From assembly GCA_902629575.1 (NCBI GenBank), contig CACORJ010000002.1:82512-146511 (forward strand): 64,000 bases of DNA, read 5' to 3'. Positions 34,469 through 42,496 of this stretch are shown piece after piece. Positions within the stretch are counted from its first letter, which is position 1; every line of letters starts with the position of its first letter. Origin of the DNA: an uncultured Pelagibacteraceae bacterium. GTDB taxonomy: Bacteria > Pseudomonadota > Alphaproteobacteria > Pelagibacterales > Pelagibacteraceae. A model generated the notes under the pieces. The model was not told where the DNA came from. It did no database searches and saw nothing but the letters and a program-made list of their open reading frames with translations. Both the position numbers and the translations under genes were made by a program.

Positions 34469-35059
34469 GTGAAAAATATAAAACCTTTCGGCCCTTCAAT
34501 TGGAAAAGTCAATATCTCGAAATTTTTCTTAAAAAAAATAAATAATGAATTTGATTTAAGAACAAATAATAAAAATTTAGATTATAGCGCAAAATTAGCT
34601 AGTCAAATTAAAAATGAGGTCAAGCTTAATAAAGATTTTGTTAAAAAATATTTATCTAAAGAAATAAAGAAAAATATTAAATCTTTCTTAAAAAAAGAAA
34701 AAATTAACAATATTAAGGATATAAAATTATTAGATTTATGGGTCGTAAGACAATTTAAAGGTGAATATAATCCAATTCATTACCACGAAGGGGATATTTC
34801 TGGAGTAGGGTATATTAAAATACCTAAAAATATGACTGAAAATAAAAAAGTTAAAAATAAAAAAATAAAAACTAATGGAACCATTGATTTTATAAATGGC
34901 CAAAAAAATTTTTTAAGTAAAAGTATTTATAACGTTGTACCGAAAATAGGAGAGTTATATTTATTTCCAAACTATTTAATGCATACTGCTTATCCATTTA
35001 ATGTTGATGGTGAAAGAAGATCTTTTTCTTTCAACGTAAAATTAACATTCAAAAAGTAG
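34469..35059 (+). CDS. Putative 2OG-Fe(II) oxygenase
   Basis: 196 residues from a GTG start. The second half matches the small 2OG-Fe(II) oxygenase family found in marine bacteria and phages: YNPIHYHEGDISGVGYIKIP carries the first iron ligands, and GELYLFPNYLMHTAYPF followed by GERRSFSFNVKL holds the distal His and the 2OG-binding Arg. The first 100 residues are Lys-rich and helical. It may hydroxylate a protein or small molecule; the substrate is unknown. It is a single-gene unit between the palindromic region and the SAM riboswitches. Confidence 0.75.
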   Translation: MKNIKPFGPSIGKVNISKFFLKKINNEFDLRTNNKNLDYSAKLASQIKNEVKLNKDFVKKYLSKEIKKNIKSFLKKEKINNIKDIKLLDLWVVRQFKGEYNPIHYHEGDISGVGYIKIPKNMTENKKVKNKKIKTNGTIDFINGQKNFLSKSIYNVVPKIGELYLFPNYLMHTAYPFNVDGERRSFSFNVKLTFKK

Positions 35060-35093
35060 TTTACAACAACCATAAAAAAAACTATAAATAATT

Positions 35094-35138
35094 AGCCGAT
35101 TTGATCCTATTGCGGGCTTTAACAGCTAAAATGGAGTC
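35094..35138 (+). promoter_or_regulatory. SAM-II riboswitch
   Basis: The leader upstream of the BHMT-like gene has the compact SAM-II pattern: AGCC (35094-35097) pairs with GGCT (35115-35118), the loop holds the conserved TATTGC (35108-35113), and after a short linker comes GCTAAA (35125-35130) followed by GGAGTC, which can pair back with GATCC (35103-35107) to form the pseudoknot. SAM-II binds S-adenosylmethionine and is common upstream of methionine genes in Alphaproteobacteria. No terminator stem is visible between it and the next aptamer. Confidence 0.8.
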
Positions 35139-35154
35139 TTCAATAAATCAATAA

Positions 35155-35214
35155 GCGGGTATTTGAACTATATTGTGCACCTTGCATAAAGCTAAAGCAC
35201 TAAAAAAGTGAGGA
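35155..35214 (+). promoter_or_regulatory. SAM-V riboswitch overlapping the ribosome binding site
   Basis: A second SAM-sensing aptamer directly follows the first: GGT (35158-35160) pairs with ACC (35179-35181), flanking TTTGAACTATATTGTGC, then TTGCATAAAGCTAAAGCAC and CTAAAAAAGTGAGGA. GTGC (35175-35178) can pair with GCAC (35197-35200), in competition with a CACT/AGTG hairpin (35198-35201, 35207-35210) that adjoins the Shine-Dalgarno GAGGA (35210-35214). This agrees with the SAM-V class described from marine bacteria, which controls translation initiation. Confidence 0.8.
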
Positions 35215-35218
35215 TATA

Positions 35219-36127
35219 ATGAACTTAGATTTTTTTAAACAAACAAGAATTTTAGATGGTGGAATGGGTCAAGAACTTCTTTCAAGAGGTATGATTCCTT
35301 ATGGAACTCTATGGAGTGCAAGTGCTTTAATCCAAGAAAAATACCACAAACTTTTACTGGACACTCATTTAGACTTTATTAAATCTGGTGCCGAAGTAAT
35401 TGTTACTACAACATTCACCACTAGAAAAACCAGATTAAAAGATAATGGCGTAGAAGATAAATTTGAATATTTGAATAGAAAAGCTGGAGAGATTGCTTGT
35501 AAAGCAAAAAAGATTTATCCTAATATATTAATTGCAGGCGGTTTACCCCCTCAATATTCAACTTATGAAGCTGACACAAGATCTGATAAAGAAATTGCTG
35601 ATGATTTTAGTGAACAAGCAAATTTATTAGATCCATACATAGATTTTTTTTATTTTGATGTTTTAAGTAGTGTGAGAGAGTTTCAAATAGCAATCGACAG
35701 TATAAGATCATTTAATAAACCGTATTTAATTGGTGCTCATATTTCTGAAGGGATTCATTTACCGAGTGGGGAAAAAATTTCTGAGATTGTAACAAAAATT
35801 AATCATGAAAAACTTCTGGGAATAATGTTGTCTTGTATATCTCCTGAAAATTATGAATTAAATCAAAATGAGCTTAAGAACCTAAAAATACCCTTTGGAT
35901 TTAAGCTCAATGCATTTATAAGAACCAATCCCAAACCAAATTACACAGGGGCCTATAAAAAAAGTAAGTCAGGAAATCCGAATGAATTTTTAGGTGTAAG
36001 AGATGACCTTACCCCTAATAAAATGCTTGAGTTTGCTAAAAAATTTAAAAAAAATGGTGCTACTATTTTGGGTGGATGTTGTGAAATTGGTCCAGCTCAT
36101 ATAAAAGAATTTGCAAAACTTAAATAA
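35219..36127 (+). CDS. Homocysteine S-methyltransferase family protein (BHMT-like)
   Basis: 302 residues. ILDGGMGQELLSRG begins the homocysteine-binding barrel. The zinc ligands are Cys206 (MLSCISPENY) and the GGCC pair Cys287-Cys288 (ILGGCCEIGPAHI), as in BHMT/MmuM. It transfers a methyl group from betaine or an S-methyl donor to homocysteine to give methionine. It is controlled by tandem SAM riboswitches, which fits. At 302 residues it is nearer the length of MmuM than mammalian BHMT (about 400). A dimethylglycine dehydrogenase-like gene at 1-561 favours betaine as donor, but this is inference. Confidence 0.87.
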   Translation: MNLDFFKQTRILDGGMGQELLSRGMIPYGTLWSASALIQEKYHKLLLDTHLDFIKSGAEVIVTTTFTTRKTRLKDNGVEDKFEYLNRKAGEIACKAKKIYPNILIAGGLPPQYSTYEADTRSDKEIADDFSEQANLLDPYIDFFYFDVLSSVREFQIAIDSIRSFNKPYLIGAHISEGIHLPSGEKISEIVTKINHEKLLGIMLSCISPENYELNQNELKNLKIPFGFKLNAFIRTNPKPNYTGAYKKSKSGNPNEFLGVRDDLTPNKMLEFAKKFKKNGATILGGCCEIGPAHIKEFAKLK

Positions 36128-36147
36128 TTTACAAAATAAAATAGTAA

Positions 36148-37044
36148 ATGAAAAATTTAAAAGATTTAACTGTTTTAATTGTTACTTATAATACTGACAA
36201 AAAAATACTTTTAAATTGCATAAAAAAAATCGATAAAAAAGTAAAAGTTCTAATTGTTGAAAACTCAAAAAAATTTATTCACAAAAAAATTTTTGAAAAA
36301 TTTAGAAATGTCAAATCTATTTGCAGTGGAGATAATTTAGGTTATGCTAATGGAAATAATTTTGGTTTAAATAAAATTAAAACAAAATACGTTTTAATTT
36401 TAAATCCAGATGTCTTATGTGATAAAAACTTATTTAGAAATATATCTAATTTAATCAAAAAAAAAATAAATTTTCATATTGTTGGTTGTCAATATTTAAA
36501 AGATAAAATTTTTATGCCCGCTGGGTTTTTTGACAAAAAAAAGAATAATGATTTTAAAGAAAAGTTTAGAAAAAAAAACTTGAAGTATCTAACTAAAGTT
36601 GAATGGGTAACTGGTTGTTCGATGTTAATAGACCTCTCTAAATTCAAGAAAAAAAATATTTTTGATAAAAATTACTTTTTATTTTTTGAAGAATTTGATC
36701 TATGTAAAAAAATCATAAAAAATGGGGGAAATGTCTATACTTGTAATGATTTAAAAATACATCATTTGGGGTTCAAAAGTTCGTTAGGGAATAATATTGA
36801 TGATAGAAAAAATGCAAATATTGTTAGAGAATGGCATTGGATGTGGTCAAGTTTTTATTTCTATAAGAAGCATAATGGATACTTTTTTTCTTTAAAAAAA
36901 TTTATTGGTAAGTTCACAAGGTCATTCATAAAAATGATATTTTATTCATTAATGTTTAATCACAATCAAAAAAATAAGTATAAATACAGACTTCTTGGTC
37001 TTTATAATTCGTCAACAAACAAACCCGCATTATTTAGGGGATAA
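36148..37044 (+). CDS. Glycosyltransferase family 2
   Basis: 298 residues. LTVLIVTYNTDKKILLNCI begins the GT-A fold; DNLGYANGNNFGL and YVLILNPDVLCDKN (DxD-like NPDV) mark a rhamnosyltransferase-type GT2, with EFDLCKKIIKNGG as the ED catalytic-base region. It should transfer a sugar onto a surface glycan. A short hydrophobic stretch lies near the C-terminus. It follows the BHMT-like gene by 20 bases but is functionally unrelated. Its stop abuts the stop of the convergent EamA gene with no gap. Donor and acceptor unknown. Confidence 0.83.
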   Translation: MKNLKDLTVLIVTYNTDKKILLNCIKKIDKKVKVLIVENSKKFIHKKIFEKFRNVKSICSGDNLGYANGNNFGLNKIKTKYVLILNPDVLCDKNLFRNISNLIKKKINFHIVGCQYLKDKIFMPAGFFDKKKNNDFKEKFRKKNLKYLTKVEWVTGCSMLIDLSKFKKKNIFDKNYFLFFEEFDLCKKIIKNGGNVYTCNDLKIHHLGFKSSLGNNIDDRKNANIVREWHWMWSSFYFYKKHNGYFFSLKKFIGKFTRSFIKMIFYSLMFNHNQKNKYKYRLLGLYNSSTNKPALFRG

Positions 37045-37917
37045 TTAGTTTGCTTTTTTTACAAAATAAATTCCTATCACAACAGCAATTAAAGAAATCA
37101 ATACCTTAAACGTAATCATTTCTTTAAGAAAAATATAGCTTAAGATTATTCCAAAAATAGGTATCAAATAAGAAACTTGTGACTGAAAAATTAAACCATT
37201 ATTTACCAAGATTCTAAATCTCAACAGCCAAGCAATACCAGTAGAAACTAACCCTAGATAAATTACAGAAATAGACGAGTCTAATCTCAATGAGACTTGC
37301 CAAGGTTGTTCAATAAAAATAACAAGAGGTATCAAAATAATTATTGCCCAAATTAAAATTGAACCTGTTACATTTTCATTTTTTTTCTTACTAATTTTTA
37401 AAGTTAATACCCCACCTATCACATAACATGTAGAGCCAAGAAGAATAAGTAATGCAGATATAAAATTATTTTCATCAATCAAAAGATTATCTGAGAATAA
37501 ATATAATATTCCTGAAAAACCTATTAAAATACCAAATGTCTTTAAAAAATTAAATTTTTCATTTTTTGTATAGAAATGTCCTAATACAGTTGAGCTGAGA
37601 GGAGTTGTTGACATCAAAATAGCAGCTAAATTACTTTGAACAGATTGAACTCCGTAGGCAATTAAAAAGAATGGTGCGACTAAATTTATAAAGCCTATCA
37701 TGGCAAACCAATGCCAATCTTTTGAAAATGCTTCAATCTTTATTTTTTTAAAATAACAAAGTAATAAGACAGGAATCGCACCAAAAAAAACTCTTAAAAA
37801 AGCAATAGTGACTGGTCCGAATGAGTAAGTCGCAATTTTGATATTAAAAAACGCTGAAGCCCAAATTAAAGCTAATAAAATCAAAAGTAGATAATCTATT
37901 AATTTTGGTTTCCTCAT
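37045..37917 (-). CDS. DMT superfamily (EamA) transporter
   Basis: 290 residues with ten hydrophobic helices in two EamA repeats. The first repeat opens LLLILLALIWASAFFNIKIA; the second contains LILLGSTCYVIGGVLTLKIS and ends GIILSYIFLKEMITFKVLIS. These are metabolite or amino-acid exporters in the inner membrane. It overlaps the upstream YbaK-like gene by 4 bases (ATGA), so the two are co-translated. The substrate is unknown. Confidence 0.85.
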   Translation of the reverse strand: MRKPKLIDYLLLILLALIWASAFFNIKIATYSFGPVTIAFLRVFFGAIPVLLLCYFKKIKIEAFSKDWHWFAMIGFINLVAPFFLIAYGVQSVQSNLAAILMSTTPLSSTVLGHFYTKNEKFNFLKTFGILIGFSGILYLFSDNLLIDENNFISALLILLGSTCYVIGGVLTLKISKKKNENVTGSILIWAIIILIPLVIFIEQPWQVSLRLDSSISVIYLGLVSTGIAWLLRFRILVNNGLIFQSQVSYLIPIFGIILSYIFLKEMITFKVLISLIAVVIGIYFVKKAN

Positions 37918-38393
37918 TCTGTAATTTCTTTTATTGATCCATTTGTTATTTTTTGTAAATCTTTAAAATTCATTTTAAATACACAGTTTGGATGACCTGC
38001 TGCTGCAAATAAAAAATTAAATCTTTCAAATGAATTATCAATCATAATTTTAATATTACCTAAATGGCCAATGGGAGAGACGCCTCCAATAGAGTAACCC
38101 GTTATAGTTTTTACATCATCAGCTGATGCCATTGAAACATCAATAATATTTAAAATTTTTTTTATCTTTTTAAGTGAAGCCTTTTTATCACCCGCGATTA
38201 AACAAAGTGTATGTGATTTATCGGTTTTAAAAAGAAGGCTTTTCACAATAGCTCCTACCTCACAACCTAAAGATGAAGCTGCCTCCTCAGCTGTTCTTGC
38301 AGAAGTGTCTAAAATTATCACCTTTTGCTTTGGGTCAAATTTTTTTAATGATTTTTCAACTCGTTTTACTGGTTCTTTGTTTAATAAACTCAT
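37914..38393 (-). CDS. YbaK/EbsC (ProX-like) aminoacyl-tRNA deacylase family protein
   Basis: 159 residues of the YbaK/ProRS editing-domain family. TAEEAASSLGCEVGAIVKSLLFK contains the conserved Lys; IAGDKKASLKK and GGVSPIGHLGNIKIMID carry the GxxxP substrate loop. Such proteins hydrolyse mischarged tRNA (for example Cys- or Ala-tRNAPro), protecting translation. It is the first gene of a leftward pair with an EamA transporter and diverges from glnA. Length is normal. Confidence 0.85.
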   Translation of the reverse strand: MSLLNKEPVKRVEKSLKKFDPKQKVIILDTSARTAEEAASSLGCEVGAIVKSLLFKTDKSHTLCLIAGDKKASLKKIKKILNIIDVSMASADDVKTITGYSIGGVSPIGHLGNIKIMIDNSFERFNFLFAAAGHPNCVFKMNFKDLQKITNGSIKEITE

Positions 38394-38407
38394 TATTCAA
38401 CTTAAAA

Positions 38408-38436
38408 TTGATAGTTATTTTTACGTTTTATTTATA
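38408..38436 (+). promoter_or_regulatory. Possible glnA promoter
   Basis: TTGATA (38408-38413) and TTTATA (38431-38436) are separated by 17 bases in the 139-base gap before glnA. The -10 match is only moderate. AAAGGAGC gives a good ribosome binding site just before the ATG at 38533. No sigma-54 (GG-N10-GC) element is evident in the gap. Confidence 0.35.
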
Positions 38437-38532
38437 CACTTATGTGAATATTGCATAGGTGTTATTAATTAAAAGAACATTATTTTACAGTCTTTTTTTG
38501 TTAATACAATAAGTAGTACTAAAGGAGCTATT

Positions 38533-39939
38533 ATGAGTAATCAAAATGTTTTAAAATTTATCAAGGAAAAAGAAGTTGAATTTGTTGATCTAAGATTCAC
38601 AGATCCAAGGGGTAAATTACAACACTTAACGATGGACTCTTCAATTGTAGACGATGACATGTTGAATGATGGTGTATTCTTTGATGGTTCCTCTATAGCA
38701 GGTTGGAAGGCAATAAATGAGTCAGACATGATTTTAAAACCTGACCCTTCAAGAATTTTTTTAGATCCTTTTACATCACATAATACAGCTGTTTTATTTT
38801 GTGATATCTTAGATGCGGTGAAAAGAAGTCCCTATGAAAGAGATCCAAGAGGGGTAGCTAAAAAAGCTGAAGAATATTTAAAAGCATCAGGAATTGGTGA
38901 TAAAGCATTTTTTGGACCTGAGCCAGAATTTTTCGTATTTGACGATGTGAGAATTAAAAATGATATGAATGAATGTGGTTTTAAATTAGATAGTAAAGAA
39001 GGTCCTTATAACTCTGGTAAAGAATATGAAAACGGAAATATGGCCCATAGACCGCCTGTTAAAGGAGGTTATTTCCCAGTTCCACCAGTTGACAGTGAAC
39101 AAGATATGAGAGGTGAATATCTTAAAAACCTTAAAGAGGTTGGTATTAAAGTTGAAAAACATCACCATGAAGTTGCGCCAAGTCAACATGAATTAGGTAT
39201 GTATTTTGGAACTTTAGTAGATCAGGCAGACAATGTTCAACTTTACAAGTATGTTGTTCAAATGGTTACTCACTCTTTCGGAAAAACTGCTACTTTCATG
39301 CCTAAGCCAGTTGCAGGTGATAATGGTTCAGGAATGCATATTCATCAATCAATTTGGAAAGGTGATACTCCAATATTTTCTGGTGATGCCTACGCTGGAC
39401 TTTCAGAGACAGCGCTATATTATATTGGTGGGATTTTAAAGCATGCGAAAGCTATAAATGCATTTGCAAATTCTACTACAAATAGTTACAAAAGATTAGT
39501 GCCAGGCTTTGAAGCCCCTGTCTTACTAGCATACTCGGCAAGAAATAGGTCTGCGTCCTGCCGAATTCCAATAACATTAAGTAAAAAAGGTGCAAGATGT
39601 GAAATTAGATTTCCAGATGCCTCTGGTAATCCTTATCTTACATTTGCTGCGATGTTAATGGCTGGTTTAGATGGTATAAAAAATAAGATCCACCCAGGTG
39701 AGTCATTTGATAAAGATTTATATGACCTCCCACCGGAGGAAGTAAAAGCTATACCAACTGTTTGTGGTTCATTAAGAGAGGCTATGGAAAGCTTAGACAA
39801 AGACAGAGAATTTCTAACTCAAGGTGGGGTATTTACTGATGACCAAATTGATGCTTACATTGCTTTAAAATTTGAGGAAATTCACAAATTTGAACACGCA
39901 CCTCATCCAGTTGAATTCGAGATGTATTACAGCAGTTAG
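38533..39939 (+). CDS. glnA: Glutamine synthetase type I
   Basis: 468 residues, the standard GSI length. The beta-grasp N-terminus [17 protein letters not shown], the latch [26 protein letters not shown], the ATP-binding [25 protein letters not shown] and the [11 protein letters not shown] loop with the adenylylation Tyr are all present. It makes glutamine from glutamate, ammonia and ATP, the main route of ammonium assimilation. It is a single gene; no glnB/glnK lies next to it. Its stop touches the stop of the convergent 56-residue gene at 39940. Confidence 0.97.
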   Translation: MSNQNVLKFIKEKEVEFVDLRFTDPRGKLQHLTMDSSIVDDDMLNDGVFFDGSSIAGWKAINESDMILKPDPSRIFLDPFTSHNTAVLFCDILDAVKRSPYERDPRGVAKKAEEYLKASGIGDKAFFGPEPEFFVFDDVRIKNDMNECGFKLDSKEGPYNSGKEYENGNMAHRPPVKGGYFPVPPVDSEQDMRGEYLKNLKEVGIKVEKHHHEVAPSQHELGMYFGTLVDQADNVQLYKYVVQMVTHSFGKTATFMPKPVAGDNGSGMHIHQSIWKGDTPIFSGDAYAGLSETALYYIGGILKHAKAINAFANSTTNSYKRLVPGFEAPVLLAYSARNRSASCRIPITLSKKGARCEIRFPDASGNPYLTFAAMLMAGLDGIKNKIHPGESFDKDLYDLPPEEVKAIPTVCGSLREAMESLDKDREFLTQGGVFTDDQIDAYIALKFEEIHKFEHAPHPVEFEMYYSS

Positions 39940-40110
39940 TTACTGTCTTGTTGTAGCAACAGTATCTTTGTTAATACCTTTTTTAACGACGTAATCCTGA
40001 GTACCATTTGCACCAGTGTTTACTTCCTTTCGTAAATCCTTAAAAAATGTTTTTTCCTTTAAAGAGTCTTTAAGGTTTTTAACAAGATTTTTAAATTCAA
40101 ACTTATTCAT
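39940..40110 (-). CDS. Small protein of unknown function (56 residues)
   Basis: 56 residues from the ATG at 40108-40110 (MNKFEFKNLVKNLKDSLKE...). I reject a longer frame that begins inside sufA. The protein is Lys-rich, helical at the start and ends KGINKDTVATTRQ. No family is recognised. It follows sufA by 67 bases that contain an inverted repeat (40110-40173) which would hold its GAGA ribosome binding site in a stem. It may be the last gene of the suf transcript. Confidence 0.5.
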   Translation of the reverse strand: MNKFEFKNLVKNLKDSLKEKTFFKDLRKEVNTGANGTQDYVVKKGINKDTVATTRQ

Positions 40111-40173
40111 TAGTCTCTTATATATTAGATATGCATATAATGCAATACTGATATGCAACTTATGGGAGACTAA
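40110..40173 (-). promoter_or_regulatory. Inverted repeat enclosing the sufA/56-residue-gene gap
   Basis: TTAGTCTC (40110-40117) and GAGACTAA (40166-40173) form an 8-bp stem around a 48-base loop. The loop holds a perfect palindrome ATATGCATAT (40129-40138) and a directly repeated GATATGCA (40128-40135 and 40150-40157). On the minus strand the stem includes the GAGA just before the ATG of the 56-residue gene, so it could hide its start site. Confidence 0.4.
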
Positions 40174-40177
40174 ATAT

Positions 40178-40513
40178 TTATTCGACTTTAAAGGACTCCC
40201 CACAACCACATCTCTCGGTTTCATTGGGATTATTGAACACAAAAGTTGAGGAAAAATCCTCTGTTTTATAGTCCATTTCAGTTCCTAATAAATACATAAT
40301 TGCTGCTGAATCCACAAAAACTTTGACACCTTTATCTTCTATAATTTCGTCGTTAGGATTTAATTTTTTAGAATACTCCATTACATACGACATCCCTGCA
40401 CAACCACCTGATTTTACAGATACTCTAACTCCTAAAGCATCTTTTTCAGCATTTGACATTATTTCTCTAATTTTATTAGCTGCATTTTCACTTAGTTTAA
40501 TAATTGGGCTCAT
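40178..40513 (-). CDS. sufA: SufA/IscA-type Fe-S carrier (HesB family)
   Basis: 111 residues. All three cluster-binding cysteines of A-type carriers are present: SGGCAGMSYV and the C-terminal CGCGESF. It carries assembled Fe-S clusters from SufBCD to target apoproteins. It is part of the leftward suf operon: its ATG at 40513 shares its last base with the sufT stop. Named SufA because of operon context. Confidence 0.92.
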   Translation of the reverse strand: MSPIIKLSENAANKIREIMSNAEKDALGVRVSVKSGGCAGMSYVMEYSKKLNPNDEIIEDKGVKVFVDSAAIMYLLGTEMDYKTEDFSSTFVFNNPNETERCGCGESFKVE

Positions 40514-40809
40514 TATAAATTCAATTCTAATTTTGCTGCATCAGACATCATTTCTTTATTCCAGGGCGGATCCCAAACTAATTGAAGATCTACATCATCT
40601 ATTCCATCCACTTGTAAAGCTCCCTCTTTAACTTCCTTAGGTAATGTTTCTGCTACTGGACAGTTTGGAGTAGTCAATGTCATTTTAATTTCAGCCTTAC
40701 TTCCTTTAACTTGAATATCATAAATTAATCCAAGTTCATAAATATTTACTGGTAGCTCAGGATCATAGATTTTTCTTATCTCATCTATAATTTTATTTTT
40801 AACTTCCAT
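40513..40809 (-). CDS. sufT: SufT/MIP18-family (DUF59) Fe-S assembly factor
   Basis: 98 residues. KIIDEIRKIYDPELPVNIYELGLIYDI is the DUF59 signature, and LTTPNCPVAETLP holds the single conserved cysteine. SufT helps Fe-S protein maturation when iron is limiting, and DUF59 genes commonly occur in suf operons. It lies 5 bases after sufU and overlaps sufA by one base. Length is short but normal for bacterial SufT without the N-terminal extension. Confidence 0.9.
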   Translation of the reverse strand: MEVKNKIIDEIRKIYDPELPVNIYELGLIYDIQVKGSKAEIKMTLTTPNCPVAETLPKEVKEGALQVDGIDDVDLQLVWDPPWNKEMMSDAAKLELNL

Positions 40810-40814
40810 AATAA

Positions 40815-41279
40815 TTAGTCTTCCGTACTTACTTGTTTACCATTATTTTCCATAGCAGAAACTAAAGTATGCCAAGATAGTGTAGCACATTTTACTCTCA
40901 TAGGATATTGTTTTACTCCCGAAAGACACATTAATTTTGTTTTATCATCTTCTTTTAAAATTTTATTTTTAAGTTCAGGACTCTCTTTTATCATTCCTAA
41001 AAAATCTTCAATAATCTCTTTAGCTTCATTATCACTTTTACCTTTTATTAAATCGGTCATAATTGAAGCTGATGCCATTGAAATAGCACATCCACTACCT
41101 TCAAATGATATATCCTCTACTTTTCTTTGATCATTGAGTTTTAAATAAACGTGTACATTATCACCGCATAAAGGATTATTACCTTTTGCATCTTTATTGA
41201 AATTATCTGTCTTTCCTAAGTTTCTAGGATTTTTACCATGTTCTAAAATTATTTCTTGATATAATTCTTTTAAATTCAT
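40815..41279 (-). CDS. sufU: SufU-type scaffold/sulfurtransferase (IscU/NifU N-terminal fold)
   Basis: 154 residues. IILEHGKNPRNLGK, NPLCGDNVHVYLKL, EGSGCAISMASASI and the C-terminal CATLSWHTL give the three conserved cysteines. The insertion of about 18 residues between the second and third region (ESPELKNKILKEDDK) marks SufU rather than IscU. SufU accepts sulfur from SufS. It overlaps sufS by 4 bases. No SufE gene is present in the operon, so SufU presumably plays that role. Confidence 0.87.
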   Translation of the reverse strand: MNLKELYQEIILEHGKNPRNLGKTDNFNKDAKGNNPLCGDNVHVYLKLNDQRKVEDISFEGSGCAISMASASIMTDLIKGKSDNEAKEIIEDFLGMIKESPELKNKILKEDDKTKLMCLSGVKQYPMRVKCATLSWHTLVSAMENNGKQVSTED

Positions 41280-42496
41280 TTTAAATTAAAAATCTTTTTA
41301 CATTTATTTATTGAATCATTTAATTGATCAAAATCCTCTTTTGTATTGTATACACCTACCGAGGCTCTAGCGCTAGCAGGTATCTCTAGTTTATCATGTA
41401 ATATTTGACAACAATGATGTCCCGCTCTTATAGCTACTCCATCTTCGTCTAAAATTGTTGCAATATCATGTGGGTGTACACCCTCTATTGTGAAAGATAA
41501 AACTCCACCTCTATTTTTTGGATTTCCAATAAGTCTTACTGAATTATTTTTTCTCAAAACTTCTTGACCATACTCAACAAGCTCTTTTTCATGTCTCATT
41601 ATGTTCTCTATCCCAATATTTTCTAAAAATTTTATTGACTGATCAAAAGCTATCACTTGGGCAGTAGCCATTGTTCCTGCTTCATATTTGTTTGGTAAAT
41701 CTCCATAAGTAATTCTATCTTTTTTTACTTCTTTTATCATTCCTCCACCGCCTTGATAAGGAGGTAATTCCTCAAGCCATTTTTTTTTACCATACAAAAT
41801 ACCAAGTCCGGTTGGGCCATACATTTTATGGCATGAGATTGCATAAAAATCACAATCAAGATCTTGAACATCTATTTTTAAATGAGGAGCACCCTGACAA
41901 CCATCTACAACAACAATTATTCCTTTTGAATGCGCAAGTTCTGAAATTTCCTTAATTGGCAGTATTGCTCCTGTAACATTAGACAAGTGATTAATGGCTA
42001 TAATTTTCGTTTTTGAAGTTATTTTTTTTTCGATATTCTCAATTGGTATCTCCCCCAATTCATTTATTTCTGCAAAATTAATTTTTATATTTTTTGATTT
42101 TCTTAAATAATGCCACGGTACGTAATTAGAATGATGCTCTAATTCAGTTAATAATATTTCATCACCCTCCTTTAGATATTTTTGTCCTAAGGTATTTGCA
42201 ACCAAGTTTAGTGCCTCTGTAGCACCTTTAGTAAATACAATCTCATTTTTGTCCTTCGCATTAATATATTTTTGCACAGAGGACCTAGTACTTTCATATA
42301 AGTTAGTAGCTGCAACAGCTAAATAATGAATACTTCTACCCACATTTGAAAATTCTTTTGTATAAAACTCATTTATTCGATCAATTACTACTCTGGGTTT
42401 TTGAGACGAATTTGCGCTATCTAAGTAAACTAAGTCATTATTTTGAATTTTTTCCTCAAATATTGGAAATTCTTTTTTTATTGCATTTATATTCAT
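41276..42496 (-). CDS. sufS: Cysteine desulfurase SufS
   Basis: 406 residues, a group II cysteine desulfurase. PLP binds through the Lys of AISCHKMYGPTG; the catalytic Cys is in RAGHHCCQIL near residue 362. It converts cysteine to alanine and gives a persulfide to SufU. It overlaps sufD by 4 bases on one side and sufU by 4 on the other, consistent with tight translational coupling. Confidence 0.95.
   Translation of the reverse strand: MNINAIKKEFPIFEEKIQNNDLVYLDSANSSQKPRVVIDRINEFYTKEFSNVGRSIHYLAVAATNLYESTRSSVQKYINAKDKNEIVFTKGATEALNLVANTLGQKYLKEGDEILLTELEHHSNYVPWHYLRKSKNIKINFAEINELGEIPIENIEKKITSKTKIIAINHLSNVTGAILPIKEISELAHSKGIIVVVDGCQGAPHLKIDVQDLDCDFYAISCHKMYGPTGLGILYGKKKWLEELPPYQGGGGMIKEVKKDRITYGDLPNKYEAGTMATAQVIAFDQSIKFLENIGIENIMRHEKELVEYGQEVLRKNNSVRLIGNPKNRGGVLSFTIEGVHPHDIATILDEDGVAIRAGHHCCQILHDKLEIPASARASVGVYNTKEDFDQLNDSINKCKKIFNLK

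Noticed and set aside
38394..38532. NtrC or sigma-54 control of glnA
   Set aside because: No GG-N10-GC promoter element or convincing NtrC inverted repeat is visible in the gap.
39940..39990. Possible terminator hairpin after glnA (TACTG...CAGTA with GTTG/CAAC)
   Set aside because: The stem is short and bulged, without a clear T run, and lies within the coding end of the opposite small gene.
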